Of a DNA stretch of 64,000 bases, positions 55,201 to 63,989 are shown piece after piece. The stretch is taken from the NCBI GenBank assembly GCA_905216215.1, contig CAJMSZ010000002.1, positions 1 to 64,000 of the forward strand, written 5' to 3'. Numbering within the stretch: position 1 is the stretch's first letter; each line of letters starts with the position of its first letter. The notes below the pieces were generated by a model. That model was not told the DNA's origin. It ran no database searches and was given only the letters and a program-made list of their open reading frames with translations. This DNA is from an uncultured bacterium (GTDB lineage: Bacteria; Bacillota; Clostridia; Lachnospirales; Lachnospiraceae). Made by a program: the position numbers and the translations under genes.

Positions 55201-56286
55201 TTAATGTATTCTCTCACAGATAAGGTCACCCATCTGCACTGTGTTTACTTTGGTGCATCCGTCCGACATAATATCTCCTGTACGGTATCCGTCTTTTAAC
55301 ACCTGGGAAATCGCTGCTTCCACCGCATCTGCTGCCTCATCTAAATCAAAGCTGTAACGAAGCATCATTGCTGCGGACAAAATGGTGGCGATTGGATTTG
55401 CAATTCCCTGACCTGCAATATCCGGTGCGGAACCGCCACTTGGTTCATATAAACCAAATTTTGTTTCATTTAAGCTGGCACTTGCAAGCATTCCAATAGA
55501 ACCTGTTACCATACTTGCTTCATCTGATAAAATATCTCCAAACATATTCTCAGTCAGAACTACATCAAACTGCTTCGGATTCTTTACGAGCTGCATTGCA
55601 CAGTTATCAACCAACATGTGTTCTAAGGTTACATCCGGGTAATCAGTTGCAACTTCTTCCACAACTTTTCTCCATAATCTGGATGAATCCAGTACATTTG
55701 CTTTATCAATGCTTGTTACTTTCTTTCTTCTCTTTCTTGCAATGTCAAACGCACGAATAGCAATTCTGCGAATTTCGTTCTCATTATATGTAAGGGAATC
55801 ATAAGCTGTGCGGACTCCGTTTTCCTCAACTGTCCTTCTCTCACCGAAATACAGACCTCCCGTCAGTTCTCTCATGATCAAAAGATCAAATCCACCTTCT
55901 GTGAGTTCCGGTTTTAGCGGGCATGCATCTGATAATTCTTCGTAAAGCACTGCCGGGCGGAGATTCGCGAACAGTCCTAATTCTTTTCTGATTCGAAGGA
56001 GTCCCGCTTCCGGTCTCTTGGATGGTTCTAATTTGTACCATGGTGAAGTATTGGTATCCCCACCAATTGATCCCATCAGAACCGCATCATTTGCCTTGGC
56101 TCTCTCTACGGTCTCATCGGTAAGTGGTACTCCATGAACATCAATGGAAGCGCCTCCCATAAGTAACTGTTCATAAGTACATTCAAATCCGTAAACTTCT
56201 CCTGCCTTATCCAATACTTTCATTGCTTCCGTCACAACTTCCGGCCCGATTCCGTCGCCTTTGATGACCCCAATGTTTAATTTCAT
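55201..56286 (-). CDS. leuB: 3-isopropylmalate dehydrogenase
   Basis: 361 residues; NAD-dependent oxidative decarboxylation in leucine synthesis. GDGIGPEV at 10-17, RELTGGLYFGERR, and YEPSGGSAPDIAGQGIANP. First gene of leuB-ilvD-ilvB-serC-serA. leuA, leuCD and ilvC are not in this window. Confidence 0.97.
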   Translation of the reverse strand: MKLNIGVIKGDGIGPEVVTEAMKVLDKAGEVYGFECTYEQLLMGGASIDVHGVPLTDETVERAKANDAVLMGSIGGDTNTSPWYKLEPSKRPEAGLLRIRKELGLFANLRPAVLYEELSDACPLKPELTEGGFDLLIMRELTGGLYFGERRTVEENGVRTAYDSLTYNENEIRRIAIRAFDIARKRRKKVTSIDKANVLDSSRLWRKVVEEVATDYPDVTLEHMLVDNCAMQLVKNPKQFDVVLTENMFGDILSDEASMVTGSIGMLASASLNETKFGLYEPSGGSAPDIAGQGIANPIATILSAAMMLRYSFDLDEAADAVEAAISQVLKDGYRTGDIMSDGCTKVNTVQMGDLICERIH

Positions 56287-56344
56287 TGTTCATTTCCTTC
56301 TTTCTATTATCATAAATTCTTATGTCGATTTTCTATTATGGATT

Positions 56345-56373
56345 ATCATATCGTATTTTTCTTCTGATTTCAA
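56345..56373 (-). promoter_or_regulatory. Promoter of leuB-ilvD-ilvB-serC-serA
   Basis: Minus strand TTGAAA (56373-56368), 17-base spacer, TATGAT (56350-56345), about 60 bases before the ATG. No T-box fits in this short leader; no strong CodY box was found. Confidence 0.7.
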
Positions 56374-56401
56374 CCCTTTACCTTGCAAAAGTGAAAAAGG
56401 A

Positions 56402-56448
56402 TAAAAAAGCCGTGTATACAAGGCTATACTGCCTTATATACACGGTTT
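56402..56448 (-). terminator. Terminator of ldt-tgt-yajC
   Basis: Minus strand CCGTGTATATAAGGC pairs with GCCTTGTATACACGG, followed by TTTTTTAT, 24 bases past the yajC stop. Confidence 0.9.
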
Positions 56449-56471
56449 CTTAGTTCTCGTTCCCTCTTCTT

Positions 56472-56750
56472 TTATGAATTAGAAGCTTGCTTTTCAACCT
56501 GCATGATTGCTGATTTCTGCATTGGAATACGACAGTTCTTGTTGCTGCCAAATTCTACAATTACATCCTGTTCGCCAACGTCGATGAGAACACCATAAAA
56601 GCCGCTTGTTGTAAGGACAGTATCTCCTACTTGCATTTCCGAAAGCATAAGCTGAAGTCTCTTCTGTTCTTTCTTCTGCGGTCTCATAAGTAAAAACCAT
56701 AAGCCACCCAAAACTACAGCATAAATGATTACTAACTGAATCATATCCAT
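56472..56750 (-). CDS. yajC: Preprotein translocase subunit YajC
   Basis: 92 residues from ATG with AGGAGG nine bases upstream; the upstream open frame is not supported. One N-terminal transmembrane helix (about 4-23), then a basic MRPQKKEQKR and a cytoplasmic beta domain with VGDTVLTTSGFYGVLIDV. Accessory subunit of the Sec-YidC-SecDF translocon. Next to tgt, as in many bacteria; secDF are not in the window. Confidence 0.94.
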   Translation of the reverse strand: MDMIQLVIIYAVVLGGLWFLLMRPQKKEQKRLQLMLSEMQVGDTVLTTSGFYGVLIDVGEQDVIVEFGSNKNCRIPMQKSAIMQVEKQASNS

Positions 56751-56848
56751 TTTCCATTTCCTCCTAATTGTAATAAAACTATATCTACTATACACAATCT
56801 TAGGGATTTCAGCAAGGGAATTTCAAATAATTTTATACTTCCACCCTT

Positions 56849-57982
56849 TTAATCCTCTTTTTCTTCCATTCGCTTAAGAGTTTCTTTCTTGAACTCTTTA
56901 TATCTTCCTGCATCAATCGCATCTCTGATTTCTTCCATCAGTGTATTGTAATAATATAAATTATGCAGGACACATAAGCGCATTCCCAGCATTTCCTTTG
57001 CCTTCAGCAAATGGCGGATATACGCCCTGGAATATCTGCGGCATGCCGGGCACTGGCATCCTTCTTCAATTGGACGTTCATCCAGTTCATATTTTGCATT
57101 AAACAGATTTAACTTTCCATGCTTTGTGTAAACATGTCCATGTCTTCCGTTTCGGCTTGGATACACACAGTCAAAGAAATCCACACCTCTGTCTACTGCT
57201 TCCAGAATATTTGCAGGAGTTCCTACTCCCATAAGATAGGTCGGCTTGTTTACCGGCAAATATGGAACTACTGCATCTAAGATACGGTACATTTCTTCGT
57301 GAGTTTCACCAACCGCAAGGCCACCTACCGCATATCCGTCCAAATCCATCTCCGCAATCTGCTGTGCCTGTGCAATACGGATATCCTCATAAATGGCTCC
57401 CTGATTGATTCCAAACAGCATCTGCTTTTTATTAATCGTATCTTCCAGAGAATTCAGCCTTGCCATCTCTTCTTTGCATCTTGCAAGCCAGCGTACTGTC
57501 CGATCTACCGAATTCTGAATATACTTTCTGTCAGCTACACTGGATGGGCACTCGTCAAAGGCCATAGCAATAGTAGAAGCCAGATTGGACTGAATCTGCA
57601 TACTTTCTTCCGGTCCCATGAAAATCTTTCTGCCATCGATGTGCGAGTTAAAATACACACCTTCTTCTTTAATTTTCCGGAGTCCGGCCAGAGAAAACAC
57701 CTGAAATCCGCCCGAATCTGTCAGAATCGGCTTATTCCATGACATAAACTTATGCAGACCGCCAAACTGCTTAATGACCTTATCTCCCGGTCGCACGTGC
57801 AAATGATAGGTATTGGAAAGTTCTACCTGAGTCTTAATCCCCTCCAAATCCTCCGTGGACACGGCTCCCTTAATAGCAGCAACCGTTCCTACATTCATAA
57901 ATACCGGTGTTTCAATCACCCCATGGACTGTGTGAAGACGTCCACGCTTCGCCAGCCCATCTCGTTTTATTAATTCATACAT
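56849..57982 (-). CDS. tgt: Queuine tRNA-ribosyltransferase
   Basis: 377 residues; exchanges guanine for preQ1 (or queuine) at G34 of Asp, Asn, His and Tyr tRNAs. Nucleophilic aspartates in ILTDSGGFQVFSL near 90 and GVDFFDCVYPSRNGRHGH near 263; zinc site CQCPACRRYSRAYIRHL near 305. queA/queCDE are not in the window. Confidence 0.97.
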   Translation of the reverse strand: MYELIKRDGLAKRGRLHTVHGVIETPVFMNVGTVAAIKGAVSTEDLEGIKTQVELSNTYHLHVRPGDKVIKQFGGLHKFMSWNKPILTDSGGFQVFSLAGLRKIKEEGVYFNSHIDGRKIFMGPEESMQIQSNLASTIAMAFDECPSSVADRKYIQNSVDRTVRWLARCKEEMARLNSLEDTINKKQMLFGINQGAIYEDIRIAQAQQIAEMDLDGYAVGGLAVGETHEEMYRILDAVVPYLPVNKPTYLMGVGTPANILEAVDRGVDFFDCVYPSRNGRHGHVYTKHGKLNLFNAKYELDERPIEEGCQCPACRRYSRAYIRHLLKAKEMLGMRLCVLHNLYYYNTLMEEIRDAIDAGRYKEFKKETLKRMEEKED

Positions 57983-58010
57983 CTCATTTTCTCTACTTTC
58001 TGTTTCATAT

Positions 58011-59849
58011 TTAGTAATGGCACACTACTGGCGTTCCTGCCGATACGTTGTTAAATACCGTCTCCGCAATGTTGTATGGCAGATTGACACATCCATGGGA
58101 GCCATGAGTCAGATACCTGCTGCCTCCAAAAGCGGCCTGCCAAGTGGCATCATGAAGTCCGATTGCACCATTAAATGGCATCCAGAAAGCAACCGGTGAT
58201 TCCCACTCATAGGTTCCGTCTTCCTTCTTTGGTCCACGCAGAACCGCATTCCGCTTACAATAACGGATACTGTATACACCCTGAGGTGTTGCACTTCCTT
58301 CACTTGGTTTTCCGGTTACAATTGGGGAACTTGTGACAACACTTCCATTTACAAGCAGATACATATACTGATTGGTCAAATCTACTTCCACATAAGTATT
58401 ACCCCAGTCTGCCGCTCCATGGGAAGCTGCTGTCTGCTTGTAAACCGGTTCTTTCGTTACCACTTCTTTGTTACTGATATTGGCTTTCAGTGCTTCTATT
58501 TCAGCTGCCTGGTCAATCAGCCATCCATAATTTCCACCTTGCACGTTCACAGTATTGCCACTTCCCGATGTGAATGTCCTCTGTTTCTTATAAGTATCAT
58601 ACTTTTCAGCCAGACTGGCAATGTACTGAGAAACGCCTTCCTCATTATAGGTAACATTCATATTCTCATCTGTAGTAAGCCACTGGGAAATCACAGAGCC
58701 GTCCACAACTTCTGTTGCATCTCCGAAGGTATAAGTAACTGAAGCGCCCAGATACGCATTCATGGTCTCACAAGCAGCAATCACTTCCGGCGAATCAGAG
58801 AAATATGACGCTTTCACGTAACAATCCTCCTCTACCATATCTAAAGTATTCCGAAAACCACCAATATACTCTGCCACTTTTTCCTTAAATGCATCTACGT
58901 TGATAAGACTTCCAAGTTCTTCCGCTTTCACGACAAACTTCTGTCCATCATACTCGGGAACTGCGGAAACCGGAGCTACCTGATTCTCCTCCTTCATACA
59001 ATCCAGACCATTCAACAGATTTTCCAGCTTCGTCTCATCATACTCCACACCAACCGGTGCCTGAATATCAAAGTTCTCCCAAAGGCTCCTCGGCCACAAG
59101 AATACATTCTGATTCTTCAGAACAGTATTCAGTTCCTCTCCCTTCTTGTAGCTTAAGTCTATCTGCTGTCCGTCAATGACATCAACATCGCCATCCGCTT
59201 CCTTCAGTGACAATTTATAAACTCCCACTTCCTGTGTCATAGCATCTTCCACTTTGCTCACACTCTGAAGTGAATAATCTACCCCATTAATTGTAGTATG
59301 GAAATAAAAATGACTGGAGAAAAAGATTACAAATCCAAAATACACTGCCAGAATTACTCCAAGAACCGACCCTCCGATAATTCCTAGCACCTTATGTCTC
59401 TTTTTCTTCTTTGCAAGCTTTTCTTCATCTATTTCATCTTCCGAAAAGTCTGCCTCATCCTCCACGAGTTCTTCTCCGTCCATTATATCCAGTGATGGTT
59501 CCAGTTCTTCCCCATCTTCTGCACTTAATTCCGGTTCTAATTGTTCTTTCTCTTCCAATTCCGATTCCTGATCTATCTCTTCGCCATCCTCAGCAGATAG
59601 TTCAGGCTCTTCCGTTTTCTCATCAGTCTCTTTATCTGTGGAAATTTCCTTCTCAGCCGAATCATCCTTTTCGTTCTCTTCATCAGCCTCCATATTTTCC
59701 AATCCTTCACTAATCTCACAACCTTCTTCTGAATCATCTTCCGACTCCACCTTCAGTTCATTTGCAATATCCTGTAAAGTCTCTTCCATCATTTCTTCCG
59801 AGGACTGAGCGATATCTTTCTCTTCCATTTTCTGCTTCCTCTTTGTCAT
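58011..59849 (-). CDS. L,D-transpeptidase (YkuD) with acidic repeat N-terminus
   Basis: 612 residues. A strongly acidic cytoplasmic region (1-150) contains two near-identical EPELSAEDGEE repeats, then a KKKKRHK stop and one transmembrane helix (about 155-175). Outside lie a PG-binding-4/VanW-like region (190-470) and the YkuD catalytic domain (490-612) with the cysteine in HGSHGCVNLP. Forms 3-3 cross-links in peptidoglycan, a penicillin-resistant route. 29 bases ahead of tgt. Confidence 0.92.
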   Translation of the reverse strand: MTKRKQKMEEKDIAQSSEEMMEETLQDIANELKVESEDDSEEGCEISEGLENMEADEENEKDDSAEKEISTDKETDEKTEEPELSAEDGEEIDQESELEEKEQLEPELSAEDGEELEPSLDIMDGEELVEDEADFSEDEIDEEKLAKKKKRHKVLGIIGGSVLGVILAVYFGFVIFFSSHFYFHTTINGVDYSLQSVSKVEDAMTQEVGVYKLSLKEADGDVDVIDGQQIDLSYKKGEELNTVLKNQNVFLWPRSLWENFDIQAPVGVEYDETKLENLLNGLDCMKEENQVAPVSAVPEYDGQKFVVKAEELGSLINVDAFKEKVAEYIGGFRNTLDMVEEDCYVKASYFSDSPEVIAACETMNAYLGASVTYTFGDATEVVDGSVISQWLTTDENMNVTYNEEGVSQYIASLAEKYDTYKKQRTFTSGSGNTVNVQGGNYGWLIDQAAEIEALKANISNKEVVTKEPVYKQTAASHGAADWGNTYVEVDLTNQYMYLLVNGSVVTSSPIVTGKPSEGSATPQGVYSIRYCKRNAVLRGPKKEDGTYEWESPVAFWMPFNGAIGLHDATWQAAFGGSRYLTHGSHGCVNLPYNIAETVFNNVSAGTPVVCHY

Positions 59850-59901
59850 TTTATCTTAACTCCCTATAAATATATTTATATCCTGAATATTCATATCCAT
59901 T

Positions 59902-59931
59902 ATTGTAATACGAACATCCTCCTGTTTGCAA
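59902..59931 (-). promoter_or_regulatory. Putative promoter of L,D-transpeptidase gene
   Basis: Minus strand TTGCAA (59931-59926), 18-base spacer, TACAAT (59907-59902), about 50 bases before the ATG. Confidence 0.55.
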
Positions 59932-59962
59932 TAAAAATGTCACTTTTCGACATTTTTTTCAC

Positions 59963-60004
59963 TTGTTTCACAGTGAAAACCTTGGTATCATGATGATACC
60001 AAGG
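59963..60004 (+). promoter_or_regulatory. Putative aroC promoter overlapped by two palindromes
   Basis: TTGTTT (59963-59968), 17-base spacer, TATCAT (59986-59991). The -10 lies inside a perfect palindrome CCTTGGTATCA-TGA-TGATACCAAGG (59980-60004), and a second one, TTTCACAGTGAAA (59966-59978), lies over the -35/spacer. The arrangement looks like an operator, but the regulator is unknown. Confidence 0.5.
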
Positions 60005-60012
60005 TCAAAAGC

Positions 60013-60043
60013 GCTGCATTTCATGTTCACATGAACATGCAGC
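60013..60043 (+). other. Hairpin in aroC leader
   Basis: GCTGCAT and ATGCAGC with inner TCATGT/ACATGA give a long imperfect stem; flanking AGGTCA (60002-60007) and TGACCT (60050-60055) can extend it. Confidence 0.55.
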
Positions 60044-60086
60044 ACCTTATGACCTGCCTAAACATGAGAAAGAAGCCCGGCAGGGC

Positions 60087-60207
60087 GGATTTCGAATGTT
60101 TTGAGGATTTCGAGAGCACATTTGTGCGGAGAAATCCGAAGTATCAGCATGATACAACAAAAGATTTCGACTGCACACCTGTGCGGAGAAATCCGGAGTA
60201 TCAGCAA
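60087..60207. repeat. Tandem hairpin repeats ahead of aroC
   Basis: Two copies of a 57-base unit (starting 60106 and 60163). Each forms a hairpin: GGATTTC with GAAATCC (or AGATTTC), and inside GCACA with TGTGC (60105-60137 and 60162-60194), then GTATCAGCA. A partial third copy, GGATTTCG, lies at 60087. Compensating changes between copies (TTT/CCT loops) leave the stems intact. It fills most of the 399-base gap between the L,D-transpeptidase gene and aroC. Confidence 0.8.
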
Positions 60208-60248
60208 GGAAAATAATATACATTCACATACAGGAGGCGCATACGCAA

Positions 60249-61349
60249 ATGGCAGGTTCTATTTTCGGAAAATTATTTCAGATATCTACCTGGGGAGAAT
60301 CCCACGGAAAGGGCATCGGTGTTGTAATCGATGGCTGCCCTGCCGGATTACCCTTATCAGAATCTGATATCCAAACATATTTAGACAGACGTAAACCCGG
60401 ACAGAGCCAGTTTACAACCATGCGGAAAGAAAGTGACGAAGCGGAGATTCTTTCCGGTGTTTTTGAAGGTAAAACAACAGGAACTCCGATTTCTATTCTA
60501 ATCCGCAATCAGGACCAGCGTTCCCATGATTACAGTAATATTATGAACTGTTACCGGCCTGGTCATGCAGACTTTACTTTCGATGGGAAATATGGCTTCC
60601 GTGATTACCGTGGAGGCGGCCGTTCTTCCGGACGGGAAACTGCAGGGCGCGTAGCTGCCGGAGCAGTTGCTGCAAAGATTCTGGAAACTTTAGGAATCCA
60701 GATTCTTACTTATGCAAAATCTATTGGTCCTGTTTCTATTCCTGAAGAGGCATATTGTTACGAAGACATTTTCCAAAATGCACTTAATATGCCGAATAAT
60801 GCCTATGCTGAAAAGGCATCCGCGTATCTTGAAGGCTGTATCAAAGAACAAAATTCTTCCGGTGGAATTATCGAGTGCAGAGTTACCGGACTTCCTGTCG
60901 GCATTGGCGATACCGTCTTTGACAAACTGGACGCCAATCTTGCAAAATCCATGCTTTCTATCGGAGCAGTAAAGGGCTTTGAGATTGGGGATGGATTTGC
61001 CACAGCACAGGCACTTGGCAGTGAGAATAACGATGCATTCATATCCGAACAAGGGAACATTCAGAAAAAAACCAATCACTCCGGTGGAACATTAGGTGGA
61101 ATGAGCGATGGCGCACCGCTTGTTTTCCGGGTTGCCATCAAACCTACCCCTTCCATTTCTAGGGCGCAGGAAACGGTAGATAAAGATGGAAATCCTGTTT
61201 CCCTTACAATCACAGGACGGCACGACCCTGTAATCGTACCACGGGCAGTGGTTGTGGTGGAGTCTATGGCAACACTCACCATCGTGGATCTTCTTTTTAC
61301 GAATATGGCGTCAAAAATGGATTCCTTGATGACATTTTATAAAAAGTAA
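60249..61349 (+). CDS. aroC: Chorismate synthase
   Basis: 366 residues; last step of the shikimate pathway, FMN-dependent. TWGESHGKGIGVVIDGCPAG (about 12-31), RPGHADFTFDGKYGFRDYRGGGRSSGRETAGRVAAG in the middle and GGMSDGAPLVFRVAIKPT near 285 are family signatures. AGGAGG is upstream. Starts behind the repeat region and is followed by a pseudouridine synthase gene. Confidence 0.97.
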   Translation: MAGSIFGKLFQISTWGESHGKGIGVVIDGCPAGLPLSESDIQTYLDRRKPGQSQFTTMRKESDEAEILSGVFEGKTTGTPISILIRNQDQRSHDYSNIMNCYRPGHADFTFDGKYGFRDYRGGGRSSGRETAGRVAAGAVAAKILETLGIQILTYAKSIGPVSIPEEAYCYEDIFQNALNMPNNAYAEKASAYLEGCIKEQNSSGGIIECRVTGLPVGIGDTVFDKLDANLAKSMLSIGAVKGFEIGDGFATAQALGSENNDAFISEQGNIQKKTNHSGGTLGGMSDGAPLVFRVAIKPTPSISRAQETVDKDGNPVSLTITGRHDPVIVPRAVVVVESMATLTIVDLLFTNMASKMDSLMTFYKK

Positions 61350-61372
61350 CACAAAATCGAAGGTAGCATTTT

Positions 61373-62275
61373 ATGTGGAAACGGACATTACAATATAGAA
61401 TTACAGAATCGGATACATACAGCAATATCCATGAGCTTCTGAAGGCTCATGGATATTCTTCTACTGTCATCCGACATTTAAAGGAAACGGAAAATGGAAT
61501 TCAGAGGAATGGAGTCTGGTCAAGGGTCTATGAGCCTCTCTGTTCTGGTGATACTGTTACCATTCTTCTTACCGAAGAAGCATCGTCGGAAAATATCGTA
61601 CCAACACCCCTTCCTCTGGATATTGTCTATGAGGATGAGGATCTGCTTATCATTAACAAACCTGCCGGTATGCCAATCCATCCTTCTCAAGGAAATTATG
61701 ACAATACCCTGGCAAATGCCTGTGCTTATTATTTTCAGCAAAAGGGTGAGCCTTTTACCTATCGCTGTATCAATCGGCTGGATCGGGATACCACAGGACT
61801 TTTGATTATTGCAAGGCACGCTTACAGTGCCTCTTTGCTTTCTTCCATGGTTGCCAAACGGGAAATTCACAGGGAATACCTTGCCCTTGCTACCGGACTC
61901 GTTCCTGATTCTGGTGTCATTGAAGCACCCATCGCAAGAGTTGACGGCTCCACCATTGAAAGGGAAATGAATTTTGAAACCGGCGAATTTGCACGCACAC
62001 ATTACAGACGATTAGAATATAAAAATGGGTACTCCCTTGTATCGTTAAAGCTTGATACGGGGCGCACCCATCAAATACGTGTTCATATGAAATATATCGG
62101 CCACCCACTTCCGGGGGACTTCCTATATAATCCGGATTATTCTATGATTCGCAGACAGGCATTACATTCGTACCGTCTGACTTTCACACATCCAATTACT
62201 GGAAAAGAACTGCAGTTCACCGCACCTCTCCCGGATGATATGAAACCAAATATGAAACCAGATATGCAAATCTAA
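61373..62275 (+). CDS. RluA-family pseudouridine synthase
   Basis: 300 residues; S4-like N-terminal part (1-75), then the catalytic domain with the aspartate in CINRLDRDTTGLLI near 137 and RTHQIRVHMKYIGHPLPGD near 232. Modifies an rRNA or tRNA uridine that cannot be named from sequence (RluD/RluC-like). It ends four bases into the 3' end of the opposing kinase gene. Confidence 0.9.
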   Translation: MWKRTLQYRITESDTYSNIHELLKAHGYSSTVIRHLKETENGIQRNGVWSRVYEPLCSGDTVTILLTEEASSENIVPTPLPLDIVYEDEDLLIINKPAGMPIHPSQGNYDNTLANACAYYFQQKGEPFTYRCINRLDRDTTGLLIIARHAYSASLLSSMVAKREIHREYLALATGLVPDSGVIEAPIARVDGSTIEREMNFETGEFARTHYRRLEYKNGYSLVSLKLDTGRTHQIRVHMKYIGHPLPGDFLYNPDYSMIRRQALHSYRLTFTHPITGKELQFTAPLPDDMKPNMKPDMQI

Positions 62276-63936
62276 ATATCGAAACAGCCGCCTCCTATAA
62301 ATTCCCGAAGCAGGGAATTTGCAGGAATATCGGCATTTCCCAGTCCTACAAACTCGTCACGGAATTTGAGCAGTCGTTTGGCTTCTACATATACTTCACA
62401 GTCCATTTCAATTCCAAATAAAAGCGGCTCTACATAGGGTTTCAGCACTGCAAGCTCATACAGGAGTGCTGAGTTAAACATAACATCCGCTTCCTCCTGA
62501 TAAGGAAAAATATTTTTTTCCTCACCTCTGCGGACAGAATCCCACATGGCGATGGTCTGTTTTGCCGAAGCACCTCTTGTTCTGGCATCTCTGACCATAC
62601 GACGCAGCAATCTACCGTCTGTAGACGAAATCCGATTGTGTTCATCTACATTTAACTGAGTCAGAGCACTGATGTAAATCTTGAATTTATGCTCCCTTGG
62701 AAGTCCATAAGTCAGGCGGTCATTCAGACAATGGATTCCTTCCAACAGGAGAATATCATTCTCTCCAATCTCCATGAAATCACCCTTGAACTCCCGCTTT
62801 CCGGTCTTGAAATTGAATCTTGGAATTTCTACCCGCTTTCCGGCAAGCAATGCTTCCAAATCCTCATTTAACTTCTTCATATCCACGCAGTCAATGCTCT
62901 CAAAATCTAATTTTCCATCCTTATCTCTCGGTGCAAACTCTCTGTCCACGAAATAATTATCCACAGCAAGTGCATGAGGCACCAGTCCATTTACCCGGAG
63001 CTGGATTGCCAGCCTGTGGGAAAATGTTGTCTTTCCCGAAGAAGACGGACCTGCTATGAGCACAAATTTCTTCTCTGGCTGACCGGCAATCTGATTGGCT
63101 ATCTGTGCAATCTTCTTCTCCTGAAGTGCCTCTTGAACAAGAATCAGTTCCTGTGGGTCATGGTATACCACAACGCCATTTAAATCTGCCACGGTTTCAA
63201 TTCCCATTCTTCCGCCTTCTGTGGTGGACTCTTTCAGTACCTGGAACAGTTTCTTGCTTGGCTTGAACTCCGGCACTTCTATCGGATTTTCTGGAACCGG
63301 CATTTGCACCACCAGTCCTTCATCATACAGATATAATTTAAAATATTTTAAATAGCCTGTAGATGGCACCATATAGCCATAATAATAATCTTCAAATTCA
63401 TTGATACTATATACGTTTACAGCAGAGACTCTACGATAATGAAACAATTTCTCTTTGTCATACATTCCATACTGCTGAAATCTCTGAATTGCCTCATCTG
63501 TATGAATCTTCTGTTTCATAATCGGCAGATTCATCTCTGCCAGCTCATGCATGCGGGCTTCTATATTTCCAAGCAATTCTTCATCCAGATTTACATTCCC
63601 TGCTATGGTAAAATAATACCCTCTGCTCACGGAAAATTGTGCCATGACCTTCTGAATTTTCTCGTGTCCGATGACATCATAAATTGCTTTCACTAACAGA
63701 AAGCTGATTCCTCTTTTGTAAGTCAGATTGCCAATCTCCGTTCCCGTAGTCACAAATCTCAGCTCGCTGTCGGTCTTTAAACGCTTATGTAATTCCTGAA
63801 GTTTTCCATTTACAAATGCAAGTATAATATCATGCGGATAAGCACCCTGATTATCCTTCGCAATCTCCAGATAAGGAGTGCCTTTTGGATATTCCATTAC
63901 CTTTCCATCTATGATTACACGCAACATTTCATTCAT
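62272..63936 (-). CDS. Uridine kinase-like protein with ThrRS-like N-terminal domains
   Basis: 554 residues from the ATG with AAAGGTGG upstream; a GTG at 63957 overlaps that site. N-terminal TGS domain (1-65) and a tRNA-synthetase second-additional-domain-like part (65-200), related to the front of threonyl-tRNA synthetase, then a P-loop kinase (from about 280) with LIAGPSSSGKTTFSHRLAIQL and NYFVDREFAPRD. Known in Firmicutes as a nucleoside kinase; substrate unproven. The downstream opposing gene overlaps its 3' end. Confidence 0.85.
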   Translation of the reverse strand: MNEMLRVIIDGKVMEYPKGTPYLEIAKDNQGAYPHDIILAFVNGKLQELHKRLKTDSELRFVTTGTEIGNLTYKRGISFLLVKAIYDVIGHEKIQKVMAQFSVSRGYYFTIAGNVNLDEELLGNIEARMHELAEMNLPIMKQKIHTDEAIQRFQQYGMYDKEKLFHYRRVSAVNVYSINEFEDYYYGYMVPSTGYLKYFKLYLYDEGLVVQMPVPENPIEVPEFKPSKKLFQVLKESTTEGGRMGIETVADLNGVVVYHDPQELILVQEALQEKKIAQIANQIAGQPEKKFVLIAGPSSSGKTTFSHRLAIQLRVNGLVPHALAVDNYFVDREFAPRDKDGKLDFESIDCVDMKKLNEDLEALLAGKRVEIPRFNFKTGKREFKGDFMEIGENDILLLEGIHCLNDRLTYGLPREHKFKIYISALTQLNVDEHNRISSTDGRLLRRMVRDARTRGASAKQTIAMWDSVRRGEEKNIFPYQEEADVMFNSALLYELAVLKPYVEPLLFGIEMDCEVYVEAKRLLKFRDEFVGLGNADIPANSLLREFIGGGCFDI

Positions 63937-63970
63937 ATTTGTATACCACCTTTTCACACATTAGATTTAC

Positions 63971-63989
63971 AACACCTGAAATGGGTGTT
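63971..63989 (+). other. Short hairpin at right edge
   Basis: AACACC pairs with GGTGTT and is followed on the plus strand by TTTA. Possibly a terminator of a gene outside the window, or part of the kinase leader. Confidence 0.35.

Noticed and set aside
56287..56400. T-box or CodY box ahead of leuB
   Set aside because: The leader is too short for a T-box, and scanning for AATTTTCWGAAAATT gave only weak half matches.
60031..60216. 61-codon open frame with repeated DF..RRNPxYQ peptide ahead of aroC
   Set aside because: No ribosome site; the peptide repeat follows from the DNA repeats, and the hairpins explain the pattern better than a leader peptide does.
59850..60248. CRISPR-like tandem repeats upstream of aroC
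   Set aside because: Only two and a half repeats, spaced head to tail with no unique spacers, and no cas genes nearby.
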